A stretch of DNA of 64,000 bases from Argopecten irradians (taxonomy: Eukaryota; Mollusca; Bivalvia; Pectinida; Pectinidae). This document shows positions 12,400 through 24,559 of this stretch, in pieces (the first letter of the stretch is position 1; each line of letters opens with the position of its first letter). The stretch lies in NCBI RefSeq assembly GCF_041381155.1, contig NC_091137.1:15619765-15683764 (forward strand). Direction: 5' to 3'. A program made the translations under genes and the position numbers. The notes under the pieces were generated by a model, which did not search any database, had not been told where the DNA came from, and worked only from the letters and a program-made list of their open reading frames with translations.

Positions 12400-13955
12400 C
12401 AGTAAAGGGAAATTATTACCACAATGGCAAGATCAATGAGAAATAAAAAAAAGGAAAGCTGATAAAACTACTCGCATGCTGCTTATTATCAAAACGTATC
12501 AGAATTTGACATGATCCATAATCCATACTATGTAGCAATACAAGATACAATAAAACATAAAAATGAGAAGCAATTCCCAACTAGCAGTACCCAGAACAAT
12601 ACATCGCATCTGTGCGGCGACACTTATCCAATGCAGTTCATTAAAATATGCTCGTTTTGAGCAGCAAGGAACAAGATTACGGTGATTTCGATTGTAAATT
12701 TATCATTGTTTACAGTATTTAACCGTTAAAACTATCAGCTTTCTAAACACGTACCTAACGATATTAGTGTGAATGTACATCAAGTATAGATACTAACCAG
12801 AAAGAATCCTTATTAAGATTTGGCTTTAGAGTCTACAAGCCCTCAGTTAAGTTTGCCCTCAGTATATATTAAATTACGCTGAATTGTTTCACATAATTGT
12901 CTATTTCCATGATTTTATGAACACAAATTCCGGAAGGGTACCATGGCTGCATTGATTGAAAACTACCATCAAATGCATAAAGGATGTAATAAATGTATTT
13001 CAAATACAACAACTTAATTGCTGAATAGTTGTTATGACGTTTGGGAAAAATATACATTTATATCAATTAAATACATTGTATATGTAACGCTAAGCCCGAA
13101 TTCATAAATAAATAAACAATAAAACTAAAAGATATTCGAAAGAAGTCAGTAAAGTTCTTTCAATTGTTATAATAGTTTTATCACAAATAGCTCAAAATAG
13201 CTTCCAACGATAAGCTTAAATCATAATAATACTGTTAACACTCCCCCTCCATTTTTTACAGAATTACCATCTCTTTGATTTCCGACCTAGATTTTAAATG
13301 TAAGTATTCGTTGAATTTTGTCCACGTCCGTTCCAGGTACATGTATGTTTCTTTGAACGCTCATAAGCCATGACAGTCATACTTAATGTGTCCGATCTTA
13401 GACATCCTTTTACATCCTATTATGCTTTCCGTTGAGAGACCAAAACGATACCGAGATTAAGCTCAAATTTTGATCATTGAATGAATAATATTAAGTTTAG
13501 ACGAAGCAATGTCTTCCAATGGTACAAAGAGAGATTATAAACATAATGGCTAGATCAATGAGAAATAAAACTACTCGCAAGCTGCTTCTTATCAAAATTT
13601 GACATTATACAAAATCTATAATCCATTAAATGAGAAAAAATTCTTATTTGTTATGAAATATTGGTAACTTTTGTAAAGTTTAAAACGAACCCTAAAAATC
13701 AATAGTAATAACAAATAGCAATATGTAGAACAATACAACGTACCTGTATGGCAACAGTGAATCCAATGTAAACTGTCCATGACAATTTATATACGTGAAA
13801 AGCTTTTTGTTAGTAGCACGGAACAAGCTTCCGGAGATTTAGATAGTATCATTGTTTACAGTATTAAACTATTCAAGCTATCAGCATCTAACACCGTATC
13901 GCACGATATTCGTGTTAAAGGACGTCAATTATAGATACAGTACCAAGCAGAAATA
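12400..13955. repeat. Diverged duplicated block flanking repeat copy B
   Basis: The segments 12400-12812 and 13530-13955 align in the same orientation. Shared landmarks are AATGGCAAGATCAATGAG / AATGGCTAGATCAATGAG, GAGAAATAAA, ACTACTCGCA, ATCATTGTTTACAGTATT and GATACTAACCAG / GATACAGTACCAAG. Between them, 12815-13410 is copy B of the dispersed repeat also present at 3780-4440. The arrangement suggests an old tandem duplication or two insertions of one composite element. Confidence 0.5.
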
Positions 13956-14170
13956 AGCAGAAATAAGCTAAAATTTATGAAAAGACGCTATCGTATGGAT
14001 AGCAATAAGATATTTGACCGGAAAAATGTATATTACGTTTGTTATTAAAAGTAACGATCTGTAGCAAATAAGAAGTTCCAAAAGTATCTTCCATGTCTAC
14101 CAATCGTAAAAAATACTTACTGTGTCAACCATGGCGGAGACGAGTGTATATTTTGGTATGTCCAGGTTGG

Positions 14171-14520
14171 ACATAAAGATGCTCCACCGCCGACAGAGCA
14201 TAAAGAATACTCGTCATTAAACAATAATTGGCGTTTAATCGTGGAAATATTTGCGTAATTAACACAAAAATAATATAAACTGATTTATTTCCTTTTTAGT
14301 GCATACGCAATCAGTACTTCGTTCCATATAGGATGTAGTGCCAAGGTTTTTTTCGGATGCAATTATCATTTTTTATTATGTTTATCTTCATGTAAAAAAG
14401 AAGCCCAAATGGTGCTAATGGTAAGTAAGTAACTTTTGCAACTGAAGAAAAATATCAATTAGTCTGCTCCTGTTTTTGATAGAGAAAAAATACCGTTTGT
14501 CAGCGGTGGAACATCTTTAA
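14171..14520. mobile_element. Short non-autonomous DNA transposon with TIRs
   Basis: The left end AAAGATGCTCCACCGCCGAC (from about 14171) is matched in inverted orientation at the right end, where GTCAGCGGTGGAACATCTTT ends at about 14518. The TIRs agree at about 18 of 20 positions. The ~350-bp interior is AT-rich and non-coding. A clear target duplication was not identified, so superfamily is unassigned. Confidence 0.6.
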
Positions 14521-15949
14521 CACCTCATCTTATTTATAGTGATATTGTGAATAACACTGGTCAATACTTCACCCTCGTTCACACATACAAGTGAAGCTCA
14601 ACTCAAAGACTCAAATTTAGACGGTAAGTAAGTGGGCATAACAGAGACTGTCATAATATCCATCTTAAGATAATGCCATAGTTAAAACAAAAGGCATTTC
14701 AGTAGAACAAAGACCATTACCAGGCTAGGGGAAATATTGTTTGCGATAATCATGCATGGTTGTTTTATTTCTCTATCCAAATTCACCCATTACGATTTCA
14801 TCACTGAGGAATGTTAAGAGTTTTGGCAACAGGTCTCCGCTTCCATACGTTTGAAAGGGAAGTGTGACAACGGGTTCGTACTGACTTTTCGTTTCAGTAG
14901 TATTATAAAATGGACAAATTGCCGTCGTTACATGACTGTACGTTTTGTCGTTTACTGATTCGTCTACTCCGCTCAGACAGGTCTTTAATCTACGAAACCA
15001 CTGACATTTAATGTTATACAGTATCCATCACAATACATGTACATTTGTATGTTGTATAGCGATCACGTCATGGATTTTTGTTCATATAATTGAATATATA
15101 AATGATATCGGGATGACACAATCTAACAATCCTGTAATTATTATCCTTACATTTTTTCTATTTCACAGTAAAACATATTTTAGTTGCAAGAGAGCATTTG
15201 AGTTTCCCCTACTTAACCATTTAACCTGAGCATCCAAGGTCAAAATAATAAAAAATATATGCTATAAATGATTAAAAATATAATTACCCATTTAACCTCC
15301 CGACGTTTAAAAGGTTTCTTTTTATATTATCATAGCTGAACTAGATCATTTAAAGATTATGTCAATTTTCAACCGCGGACTGACTTGGTGTTTATAAATA
15401 TAACAATTAACAGGATTCCCATAATGGATATAGGAGAAATGTTAATATTTGCTACTTTAAACCGATTCATAGTATTCTTCATAGAGTAATTAAGGATGTT
15501 TGACAAGACCAAGTGACAATTTTGTTAATATGATATTGATAAAAAAAAATCGATCTCAAATAAATGGAGATATAATTATCTTTCTTGAATTAGTGTATTT
15601 TACTAGTTTTCTATAGTTGTGTTTTACTTATTTCCATATCTTCACATTTTCATATTCTTACTGAATTAGATGAAATATATTTTGTTTTGTTTCAGACAAA
15701 CATACTAGATTTGATACATCCATTTCATTTACCGAATGTATAATTATACAAAATATCTAATAGAGTTATGTAAATTTATTGATGGGAAGTACATTTTGAT
15801 GTTTTTTTCTTGACAAATCAGTGATGTTGGTGACCATAGCGTTAACTTTTATAACTGTAGAATCTCTTCTTAACCAGAATTTACAAAATTCTCTCATTAC
15901 ATCTCATTCTAGTGCTCGGAATATCGTTTACTAGGTACCCTCACACCGT
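14521..15949. other. Intergenic, no gene supported
   Basis: AT-rich sequence without recognised exons or repeats. The 72-codon frame at 15011-15229 has no motif that supports a gene. Confidence 0.4.
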
Positions 15950-16071
15950 ATTCAATTGTGTACAGGGACAAAAGAATAACGTTTTGTTAACATTCAAAAG
16001 TCATAAAAGAATAACTTTTTGTTGACATTCAATAGTGTATAGGGACAAAATTATGATTTTATTAACATATT
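15950..16071. repeat. Three imperfect copies of a 35-42 bp tandem repeat
   Basis: The copies start with TTCAATTGTGTACAGGGAC, TTCAAAAGTCATAAAAG and TTCAATAGTGTATAGGGAC, and each ends in TTTGTTAACA, TTTGTTGACA or TTATTAACA. Confidence 0.6.
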
Positions 16072-18185
16072 TTTTATCCAATTATTTGATACATTTTCAC
16101 GGAAAAGTAAGATAATCCTTTAATCTTTTGAATGGAGATGATATTTGTTTAATATTGTCTTTGACGTTTTGTCTCCAATAAAATAGAAAAAATGAAAAAT
16201 AAACAAACTAAAGAAAAAAAGATTGTAACAAGAACAAAAACACGATCAAATAGTTACCTTGAATTTGTACTTACCTACACATTGGTTAAGAAAAATAAAT
16301 ATCCATCTTTTCATCTTAACGTTTTCTGCGGTAATAAACAGAATCACATCTATAATTTCTTGTGTTGTACTGTAAAGGTTACGATAAATACATGGCTTTA
16401 TGACAATGGGTACTCTAAGTCGGTCTAAATCATACATAAATATCCAATACCATTAATATCACACAAAATCATCTAAACTTATTTTATTGGACAGAATTTA
16501 AAGATTATTTCAAATACCATTCTCTACTATATACTATCTATTATAAAATGAAAATGATTTTAACTATTAAGTTCTTGATAACCTTATTGTAGTGTAACAA
16601 AGTAAATGTGTCATAATGAAACATTTGCTCATTTAATGAAAGTAAACATAAAGCATCCGTTCTGTTTTTACATGTATCCTTAGATAAAGGCTTAGAGCTA
16701 TTCCTAACAAAGAATCCATCAGTAGCTTCTATTAGGCTATCCTCATCGTAATACAAAGGTCGTACAACCACTTTAATCAATGCGTATGATAGTTGGCCCA
16801 TAGAAGTCATGTCGGATATACTGTTTGTTTAAATAAGAAATGTATCACTTCATATTGTTCAATAGGGGCACGACAGCAATATTAAAGTTTCGCCTGAAAA
16901 GTACTTCAATGACTTTATTTACTATTTTATTTCAATAGGCGCATTTCTAACAATACCGGACGATAGACATTTGCTATCGTATTAACATGAAAAAAAGACA
17001 TGAAAGGCAAAATAAAAATATAAAAGTACAAGAATGGAAAATAGTAATAAAAGGTTTATCGATATAAATTTTAAAATGATTATTTATAAAAATTCATAAA
17101 ATCTTTAAGAAAAGGGGCTTGGAAAGCAAAACAATCCGTGATACATTCTTGAACACAAAAAAAACAATGACAAGATTACGGTAAGCGCCAATTATGTGTA
17201 GTCATGTTTTATATTTAAATATCTCTCGCTAAGGATCAGCTCTGGTAAAAAATCTAAATATTCTGATGACTATCTTTTTTTCAAAAATAACTTTTTAGAA
17301 ATAGGAGTACATTTTAAATTTAAAGATGGAATAAAAAATAATACAGTTTTGTGCTTAATGTTGAGCTATAGTGAATCAATAGAAGCTATTTGATGCCAAT
17401 TGTGATTTTACTGGAATTCCACTGTTTTGACCATGCACACGACAACATAAAGCAATATTTTCCCAATTAGTTATCTGAGTGATAAGTGTAAATATTCGCA
17501 TAATTGCCAAAACTAATGAAAATGAAAAAAAATACTTCAAAATCGACACATTCCTTTTGTTCAAAATAGCAGTATATTTTACCCCTACCCCCTCAAGTTT
17601 GAAGGTGAAAATACCCCTTTTTGTCTTACAATTAATGATGAACAATTTTTCCTAAAATTTTGAAGTTCAAAAGATGAAAAGGTTACTGTCTCATATAGCG
17701 GTCAGTGTGTTTGATGCTTGTTCCGTTTCAAAATTTATTATTCTCCAAAATTTATTGCTAAAATTTCAAATAACTTTAACTTCAATATAGTATAAAAAAA
17801 TTGAACTCTAAGTGAAATCTACAAAGTGTAACAAATGTACTTTTTCAAAATTCCGCAAAAACTAGTCATTTTTAATATTTGTGTATGAGAAATTCTGCAA
17901 ACAATAGAATTTGTTTTTAACTTATTTTCTATTTGTCAATTTGCTACCAAATAGAGACAATTCTTTTTTGAAAATAACAAAAAAACTGTTTAATAAATGT
18001 TGAAACAAGATTTCAACAAATTTGTAACCTCACCAGAGTATATGTTGAAAATAAATGCAAGAAATTAACTTTCACATTCATTGTATGGATAGATGATCAA
18101 TGCCTCCATGACTTACGCTTTCCTGCATGTAAATTGTTAGAATTCCGCCCTAATAAAAAGTTACTAGAAATATGCATCATACTGT
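16072..18185. other. AT-rich intergenic stretch
   Basis: No exon or element with supportable borders. An 89-codon minus-strand frame at 16541-16810 begins with ATG and has fairly balanced composition, including a run with PLYYDEDSLIEATDGFF. It has no recognised homology, no signal peptide and no intron context, so I do not call it a gene. Several segments near 17380-17650 resemble in style the AT-rich interior of the 4.4-6.3 kb element, but I could not align them convincingly. Confidence 0.35.
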
Positions 18186-18189
18186 TTAT

Positions 18190-21100
18190 GTTAAAAGATC
18201 TGCTCTCTCACACATTTAATATGCTGTCTATGATAAACATTGTTAGCTCTCTCACACATTTAGTGTGCTGTCTATGATAAACATTGTTAGCTCTCTCACA
18301 CATTTAATATGCTGTCTATGATAAACATTGTCAGCTCTCTCACACATTTAATATGCTGTCTATGATAAACATTGTTAGCTCTCTCACACATTACGTGTGC
18401 TGTCTATGATAATCATTGTCAGCTCTCTCACACATTTAATATGCTGTCTATGATAAACATTGTTAGCTCTCTCACACATTTAATATGCTGTCTATGATAA
18501 ACATTGTTAGCTCTCTCACACATTTAATATGCTGTCTATGATAAACATTGTTAGCTCTCTCACACATTTAATATGCTGTCTATGATAAACATTGTTAGCT
18601 CTCTCACACATTTAATATGCTGTCTATGATAAACATTGTTAGCTCTCTCACACATTTAATATGCTGTCTATGATAAACATTGTCAGCTCTCTCACACATT
18701 TAATATGCTGTCTATGATAAACATTGTTAGCTCTCTCACACATTTAATATGCTGTCTATGATAAACATTGTTAGCTCTCTCACACATTTACGTGTGCTGT
18801 CTATGATAAACATTGTTAGCTCTCTCACACATTTATTGCTGTCTATGATAAACATTGTCAGCTCTCTCACACATTTAATATGCTGTCTATGATAAACATT
18901 GTCAGCTCTCTCACACATTTCATATGCTATCTATGATAAACATTGTCAGCTCTCTCACACATTTAATATGCTGTCTATGATAATCATTGTTAGCTCTCTC
19001 ACACATTTAATATGCTGTCTATGATAATCATTGTCAGCTCTCTCACACATTTAATATGCTATCTATGATAAACATTGTCAGCTCTCTCACACATTTCATA
19101 TGCTATCTATGATAAACATTGTCAGCTCTCTCACACATTTAATATGCTGTCTATGATAAACATTGTTAGCTCTCTCACACATTTAATATGCTGTCTATGA
19201 TAATCATTGTCAGCTCTCTCACACATTTCATATGCTACCTATGGTAAACATTGTCAGCTCTCTCACACATTTAATATGCTGTCTATGATAAACATTGTTA
19301 GCTCTCTCACACATTTAATATGCTGTCTATGATAATCATTATCAGCTCTCTCACACATTTCATATGCTACCTATGATAAACATTGTCAACTCTCTCACAC
19401 ATTTAATATGTTGACTATGATAAACATTGTCAGCTCTCACACATTTCATATGCTTCCTATGATAAACATTGTCAGCTCTCTCTCACACATTTCATATGCT
19501 ACCTATGATAAACATTGTTAGCTCTCTCACACATTTAGTGTGCTGTCTATGATAATCATTGTTAGCTCTCTCACACATTTAATATGCTACCTATGGTAAA
19601 CATTGTCAGCTCTCTCACACATTTAATATGCTGTCTATGATAAACATTGTCAGCTCTCTCACACATTTAATATGCTACCTATGATAATCATTGTCAGCTC
19701 TCTCACACATTTCATATGCTATCTATGATAATCATTGTCAGCTCTCACACACATTTCATATGCTACCTATGGTAAACATTGATAGCTCTCTCACACATTT
19801 AGTGTGCTGTCTATGTAGACATTGTTAGCTCTCTCACACATTTAATATGCTATCTATGATAAACATTGTCAGCTCTCTCACACATTTAATATGCTGTCTA
19901 TGATAATCATTGTCAGCTCTCTCACACATTTCATATGCTACCTATGGTAAACATTGTCAGCTCTCTCACACACACATTTAATATGTTGACTATGGTAAAA
20001 ACATTGTCAGCTCTCTCACACATTTAATTTGCTACCTATGATAAACATTGTCAACTCTCTCTCACACATTTAATATGTTGACTAAGATAAACATTGTCAG
20101 CTCTCACACATTTCATATGCTTCCTATGATAAACATTGTCAGCTCTCTCACACATTTCATATGCTATCTATGATAAACATTGTTAGCTCTCTCACACATT
20201 TAGTGTGCTGTCTATGATAATCATTGTTAGCTCTCTCACACATTTAATATGCTATCTATGGTAAATATTGTCAGCTCTCTCACACATTTAATATGTTGAC
20301 TATGGTAAACATTGTCAGCTCTCTCACACATTTAATAATGCTACCTATGATAATCATTGTCAACTCTCTCACACATTTAATATGTTGACTATGATAAACA
20401 TTGTCAGCTCTCACACATTTCATATGCTTCCTATGATAAACATTGTCAGCTCTCTCACACATTTCATATGCTATCTATGATAAACATTGTCAGCTCTCTC
20501 AAACATTTAGTATGCTGTCTATGATAATCATTGTTAGCACCCTCACACATTTAATATGCTGTCTATGATAATCATTGTCAGCTCTCTCACACATTACATA
20601 TGCTATGATGAATCATTGTCAGCTCTCTCACACATTTCATATGCTGTCTATGATAATCATTGTTAGCACCCTCACACATTTAATATGCTGTCTATGATAA
20701 TCATTGTCAGCTCTCTCACACATTTCATATGCTACCTATGGTAAACATTGATAGCTCTCTACACATTATGTGCTCTCTCACACATTTAATATGCTGTCTA
20801 TGATAAACATTGTTAGCTCTCTCACACATTTAATATGCTGTCTATGATAAACATTGTCAGATCTCTCACACATTTAATATGCTGTCTATGATAATCATTG
20901 TCAGCTCTCTCACACATTTCATATGCTGTCTATGATAAACATTGTCAGCTCTCTCACACATTTCATATGCTACCTATGATAAACATTGTTAGCTCTCTCA
21001 CACATTTAATATGCTGTCTATGATAATCATTGTCAGCTCTCTCACACATTTCATATGCTTCCTATGATAAACATTGTCAGCTCTCTCACACATTTAATAT

Positions 21101-21560
21101 ATTGTCTATGATAAACATTGTCAGCTTTCCCATACATGCTATATTATACTACATATATATGCTAAACAATGTCACCTCTCTCACACGTTTAATATTTTCT
21201 GTGTATGCTAAACATTGTCAGCATTTCCACCCATGTATTTTACTGTGTATGTTAAACATTGTCAGATCTTTTACACATGTATTTTGCTGTGTATGTTAAA
21301 CATTGTCAGCTCTCCCACACATTTATTTTACTGTGCATATTAAACATTGTCAGATCTCTTACACATGTATTTTACTGTGTGTGTTAAACATTGTCAAATC
21401 TCTTACACATGTATTTTACTGTGTATGTAAAACATTGTCAGCTCTCCCACACATGTATTTAACTGTGTATGTTTAAACATTGTCAGCTCCCCCACTCTTG
21501 TATTTTACTGTGTATGTTAAACATTGTCAGGTCTCTTACACATGTATTTTATTGTGTATG
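18190..21560. repeat. 44-bp satellite derived from the lectin gene 3' end
   Basis: About 75 tandem units of 43-46 bp. On the plus strand each reads TTAGCTCTCTCACACATTT, a short variable block (AATATGCTGTCTATG or CATATGCTACCTATG), then ATAAACATTG. Units between 21120 and 21560 are a more diverged subfamily containing TATTTTACTGTGTATGTTAAAC. On the minus strand these proximal units carry the codons for C-E/V-R-A/E-D-N-V and a TAA stop, matching the end of the adjoining lectin gene (ICERADLV, stop, AATAAA). Units far from the gene are more uniform. Minus-strand frames such as 18736-18918 are satellite translation, not genes. Confidence 0.95.
21548..21553 (-). terminator. Poly(A) signal AATAAA of the lectin gene
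   Basis: A canonical AATAAA hexamer on the minus strand starts seven nt after the lectin TAA stop (21561-21563). In neighbouring satellite units the same position reads AGTAAA. The very short distance from stop to signal is unusual, so a later signal within the array could also be used. Confidence 0.5.
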
Positions 21561-23365
21561 TTAAACAAGATCAGCTCTCTCACATATGTAAGCCTTTGAT
21601 AACAAACAATGGTCGTCCACTAGACTGCCATCATGTGTAAAAGCACAGTCAGCAGAGAACCGTTCTGGTAAATAGCTGCTGCTATAGTCGTTTAGCTGAT
21701 GATATTCCCAGTAGGAGTAGTTAAGGAGGTTTCCATTCAGCCACACCCATGTCCCTTCTATCATCTTATCATTGATTCCGAGCCACATCTGGTCATTTGG
21801 AAAATGCTCTGTAAACAGATTACGGACATTTTACTTTGACTTACATACAAAGGGCACATTGTTGAAAAAGGCCAAAGGATAAATGGATACTTTGTCATTG
21901 CCTCAAATTCATAACGTATAGTAAAAGTTAAGATGCCAAGTTATATTTCATGGCGGAAATGGTGTAGGGCAAGATTTATTGGTAGTTTTGTTCAATGTTA
22001 CATAAAATAGTCATATTCATATAAGTGCTAGGTTTGATGGGTTAAAAGCCGGATGGAACCTACCAACGCTAGGTTAGTACTTATAATGAAGCCATTGTCT
22101 CACAGATTTATGGCAAATTTCAGAAAGTATGTTAACTAAAATATTTTCTTTGTGTGTAGTGCAAATATGAAAGCGGCTGAGCGCGGTGATGTGGGTTTTA
22201 CTGGTGATAGTTCGGCTTTTTAGCTATCTTTCAAGAAACCATACCTGCTAAGTATTGGTTAAGAGTATCATATTTGTAAATGTCGTCAATGACAACGAGC
22301 CGGCCATACGTGTCCTCACATTGCCCTTGGGCCTCGTCCCAGGTCAATAGGTCATTGTATTTCTTCACACACAGAGGTCCGCCCTCCAGAAGAACATAGC
22401 CCGCCCGCGTACAGCCTGTGAGGTATAACACAAAAATGAAATACGAGTACGTACTGACAATGTACAATGATTCAGAAGAATGCTGACTAAAATGATTGTC
22501 CAACTCGTCCCCACAAAACAGAGTTTATCATTTATGTAGAAGAACAGGGAATATACACATTCCTGTCGAGTGCCCCGACCAGGAATCGAACCTGGGTCTC
22601 CGGCGTGGAAATCTACGGCTCTACCGACTGAGTCAAAGAAGCATGATCCGTCAGCTGAGTGACAAAGACCATATTTAACACTATATTCAAGCCACACCGA
22701 CCCACTGCTTTTACACTACTCCCCCTGTTTTTCTTGAGATTTCCTAAATTTCAACCCGAGACACTTTAACCACCATCCATGGGTTATTTAGTTGGGCGCC
22801 AATGTAGAAGAACAGGGAAAATACACATTCCTGCCGAGTGCCCCGACCACAAATCGAACCAGGTCTCCGGCGTGGAAATATACAGCTCTACCTAATAAGC
22901 CAAAGAAGCATGCTCCGTCAGCTGAGTGACAGATACCGTATTTAACACTATATTCATGCCACACCGACCCAGTCCTTTTACATTTATATTCAATACTATA
23001 TTTTTTCCTTTTCTTAAATCTTACATTCCAAGTGTGCTTAATGATGCATTTTAGAAGACTTTCTAAGTAGTATGCCTTATTATTTTAATGATGTATTTTA
23101 GTCTCACTTTCTTTGTATTTGTAGATGACCTCTGACTTCTGTAGAATGGATGTCGGACTGTCCTGTAGGAACCGAAAGCCATGACACACATTGGTGATAG
23201 GACTGTATCCAGACATGAGACACTCAGAATTGTCCAGACAAACAGACACGCAGTCTGACGATCGGCGGGCTGTTGTGGTGAACACTACATCCCCTGTAGT
23301 GTTGTGCCAGTGGTACTTTCCTTTCTTCGTCCAGTATCCAGACTGAAGTGTACAATGAGCTGCAT
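21561..23365 (-). CDS. C-type lectin with N-terminal PAN/apple-like domain (partial, 5' end missing)
   Basis: Three minus-strand exons join in phase 1 throughout: 23108-23365, 22245-22415 and 21561-21808, encoding about 225 residues to the TAA stop. Junctions are TTTTACAG/AT, AAAGAAA/GTGAGA, CTCACAG/GC, TTAGCAG/GTATGG and GTTTACAG/AG. The first exon is a Cys-rich module (SSDCVSVCLDNSECLMSGY, then VCHGF) typical of PAN/apple-like domains in mollusc lectins. The next two form a C-type lectin domain: CVKKYNDLLTWDEAQGQC, GRLVVI, MWLGIND, GTWVWLNG, DCAF and YICE. These domains usually bind glycans on secreted or membrane proteins. The canonical calcium/sugar motifs are altered: no EPN/QPD follows WLNG, and the WND position reads VDD. 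The 5' exon with the signal peptide was not found. The first intron holds two SINEs; the 3' end continues into a satellite made from it. Confidence 0.87.
22535..22712 (-). mobile_element. tRNA-derived SINE, copy 1 (in lectin intron)
   Basis: Read on the minus strand, this copy has a tRNA-like head with an A-box-like TGACTCAGTCGGTAGAGC and a near-perfect B box GGTTCGATTCC, followed by a tail ending in CCCTGTTCTTCTACA. The tRNA-like part is about 22562-22640. It lacks the structure and CCA-adjacent context of an independent tRNA gene, and a sister copy lies 90 bp away. It sits between the PAN-like exon and the first lectin-domain exon. Confidence 0.75.
22803..22982 (-). mobile_element. tRNA-derived SINE, copy 2 (in lectin intron)
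   Basis: Same family and orientation as the copy at 22535-22712, with matching ends (TGTAGAAGAACAGGG at the low-coordinate end and CACACCGACCCA near the other). The B box is damaged: the sequence corresponding to GAATCGAACC reads AAATCGAACC with a one-base loss following. The A-box region reads CTAATAAGCC in place of CGACTGAGTC on the plus strand. It is probably older or inactive. Confidence 0.75.
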
Positions 23366-24211
23366 CTGTAAAAGTAACCAATAAAAAATAACAGTATCTA
23401 ATCGTATATTCTGCCTCACATTCGATAGAAGTGCTGTTGTGTCTGACGCTAAACTCTCTTAGTTCAGTGTCCTGAATCCTACATTCAGCTGCACGTGACA
23501 TTTCTGTTTTATATATAGATATTCGTACTATTGGTCCATGTTGTCTGTGGCGGTATCACAATATTGTTACCCCTGCTATGTACCCATGAGGACACGTTTA
23601 ATATACTCATGTGGTCTGTGACATAATACGTCCAGTGCTTTCATACGTTCAATATAAGTACATATGCCACGTGTAATATAACAATGATTTTCATTGGCTG
23701 CATCCGACAGGAAATAAATTGTAACGTCATGGCAAAATAATTGTGTGACGTCAGGAAAATATGACATGACGTCATGATTTCGCCACGTCACGGTTTGAAC
23801 CATATTTCATAGGATCTATCACTCATTTTGCACAATTGATACTAGTATTCACTAATAGGAACCATTAGTATGTTTCAGCACTACCTGCAACAAGGTCCAA
23901 TCAATTTCCTTATTAAGAATGTTTCCACGTTTATAACTCTTTTAAAAAGTATGTGTTTTATCAATTTCTAGGCTCCAACAGTAGTGATCACAAACTCGCC
24001 ATTGAAGTACAAATATCATATGGAAAGGGAATAAATAAGGTTGTATTTTAGTTGACATTCACATAAAGTGTACAAAATTCCGATATCCAGTTATCTCCTA
24101 GGGACCATAAACAATGGTCGTTTATACATAACACGCCTAATGGCAACGACAACATACGATAGGCTAGTACGTAAAAATTAATTGGTCTGCTTTTTAATCG
24201 TTTGTACAGGA
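23366..24211. other. Region upstream of visible lectin exons, CRE-like cluster
   Basis: No signal-peptide exon with matching phase was found. Between 23715 and 23795 there are several ACGTCA-type motifs, including TGTGACGTCAGG and ATGACGTCATGA, which match the ATF/CREB consensus TGACGTCA. A regulatory role is inference only. Confidence 0.35.
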
Positions 24212-24415
24212 TGTTGTGTATAAACGGGCTATAAGTGATCCTAAAGTGCATATAGTGAAACGGACTATAACGCATGTTAAATTGCATTGCTTACAAACGC
24301 TTAAGTGATCACTGTATAAACGTTGTCCTCTTGATGCTTGGTTACATAAATGAACGGTTTGTAAACACACGAGCTCATGTGTATTTTGTTCCTTAAAAGC
24401 CCAAGAAACATAACA
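24212..24415 (+). repeat. 5' LTR
   Basis: 204 bp, starts TGTTGTGTATA and ends GAAACATAACA. It aligns along its length with 28331-28544, apart from a ~10-nt gap near position 12. Confidence 0.92.
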
Positions 24416-24432
24416 TGGTGTCAGAAGTAGGA
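24416..24432 (+). promoter_or_regulatory. Primer-binding site of the LTR retrotransposon
   Basis: TGGTGTCAGAAGTAGGA immediately follows the 5' LTR and begins with TGG, the complement of a tRNA 3' CCA. The primer tRNA was not identified. Confidence 0.75.
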
Positions 24433-24559
24433 TGGCAAATAAACAATGAACATACCAGGTAAGCGTGCAAGTGATTTTTGAAAGAATCGAAGTGAAAACG
24501 AACATTTTTGTCACAAAACAGCGGGCGAGCTGTAATCACGTGGTCGAGTGCGGAGGACA

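Noticed and set aside
18736..20462. Minus-strand frames with repeated CERADNVYH / CVRELTMFI
   Set aside because: Satellite translation. The CERAD similarity is informative about the array's origin but does not make a gene.
22496..22697. Possible tRNA gene in the lectin intron
   Set aside because: The tRNA-like head with A and B boxes is attached to a conserved non-tRNA body and occurs twice, so it is a SINE. Frames across it on both strands are incidental.
23085..23501. 138-codon single-frame reading of the PAN-like exon with an ATG at 23501
   Set aside because: The part above 23365 lies before a strong acceptor (TTTTACAG) and does not resemble the domain; it is intron read-through.
24194..24514. 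Minus-strand frame with a hydrophobic signal-like stretch, considered as the lectin's first exon
   Set aside because: It is the antisense of the retrotransposon 5' LTR and primer-binding site, and has no suitable donor in phase.
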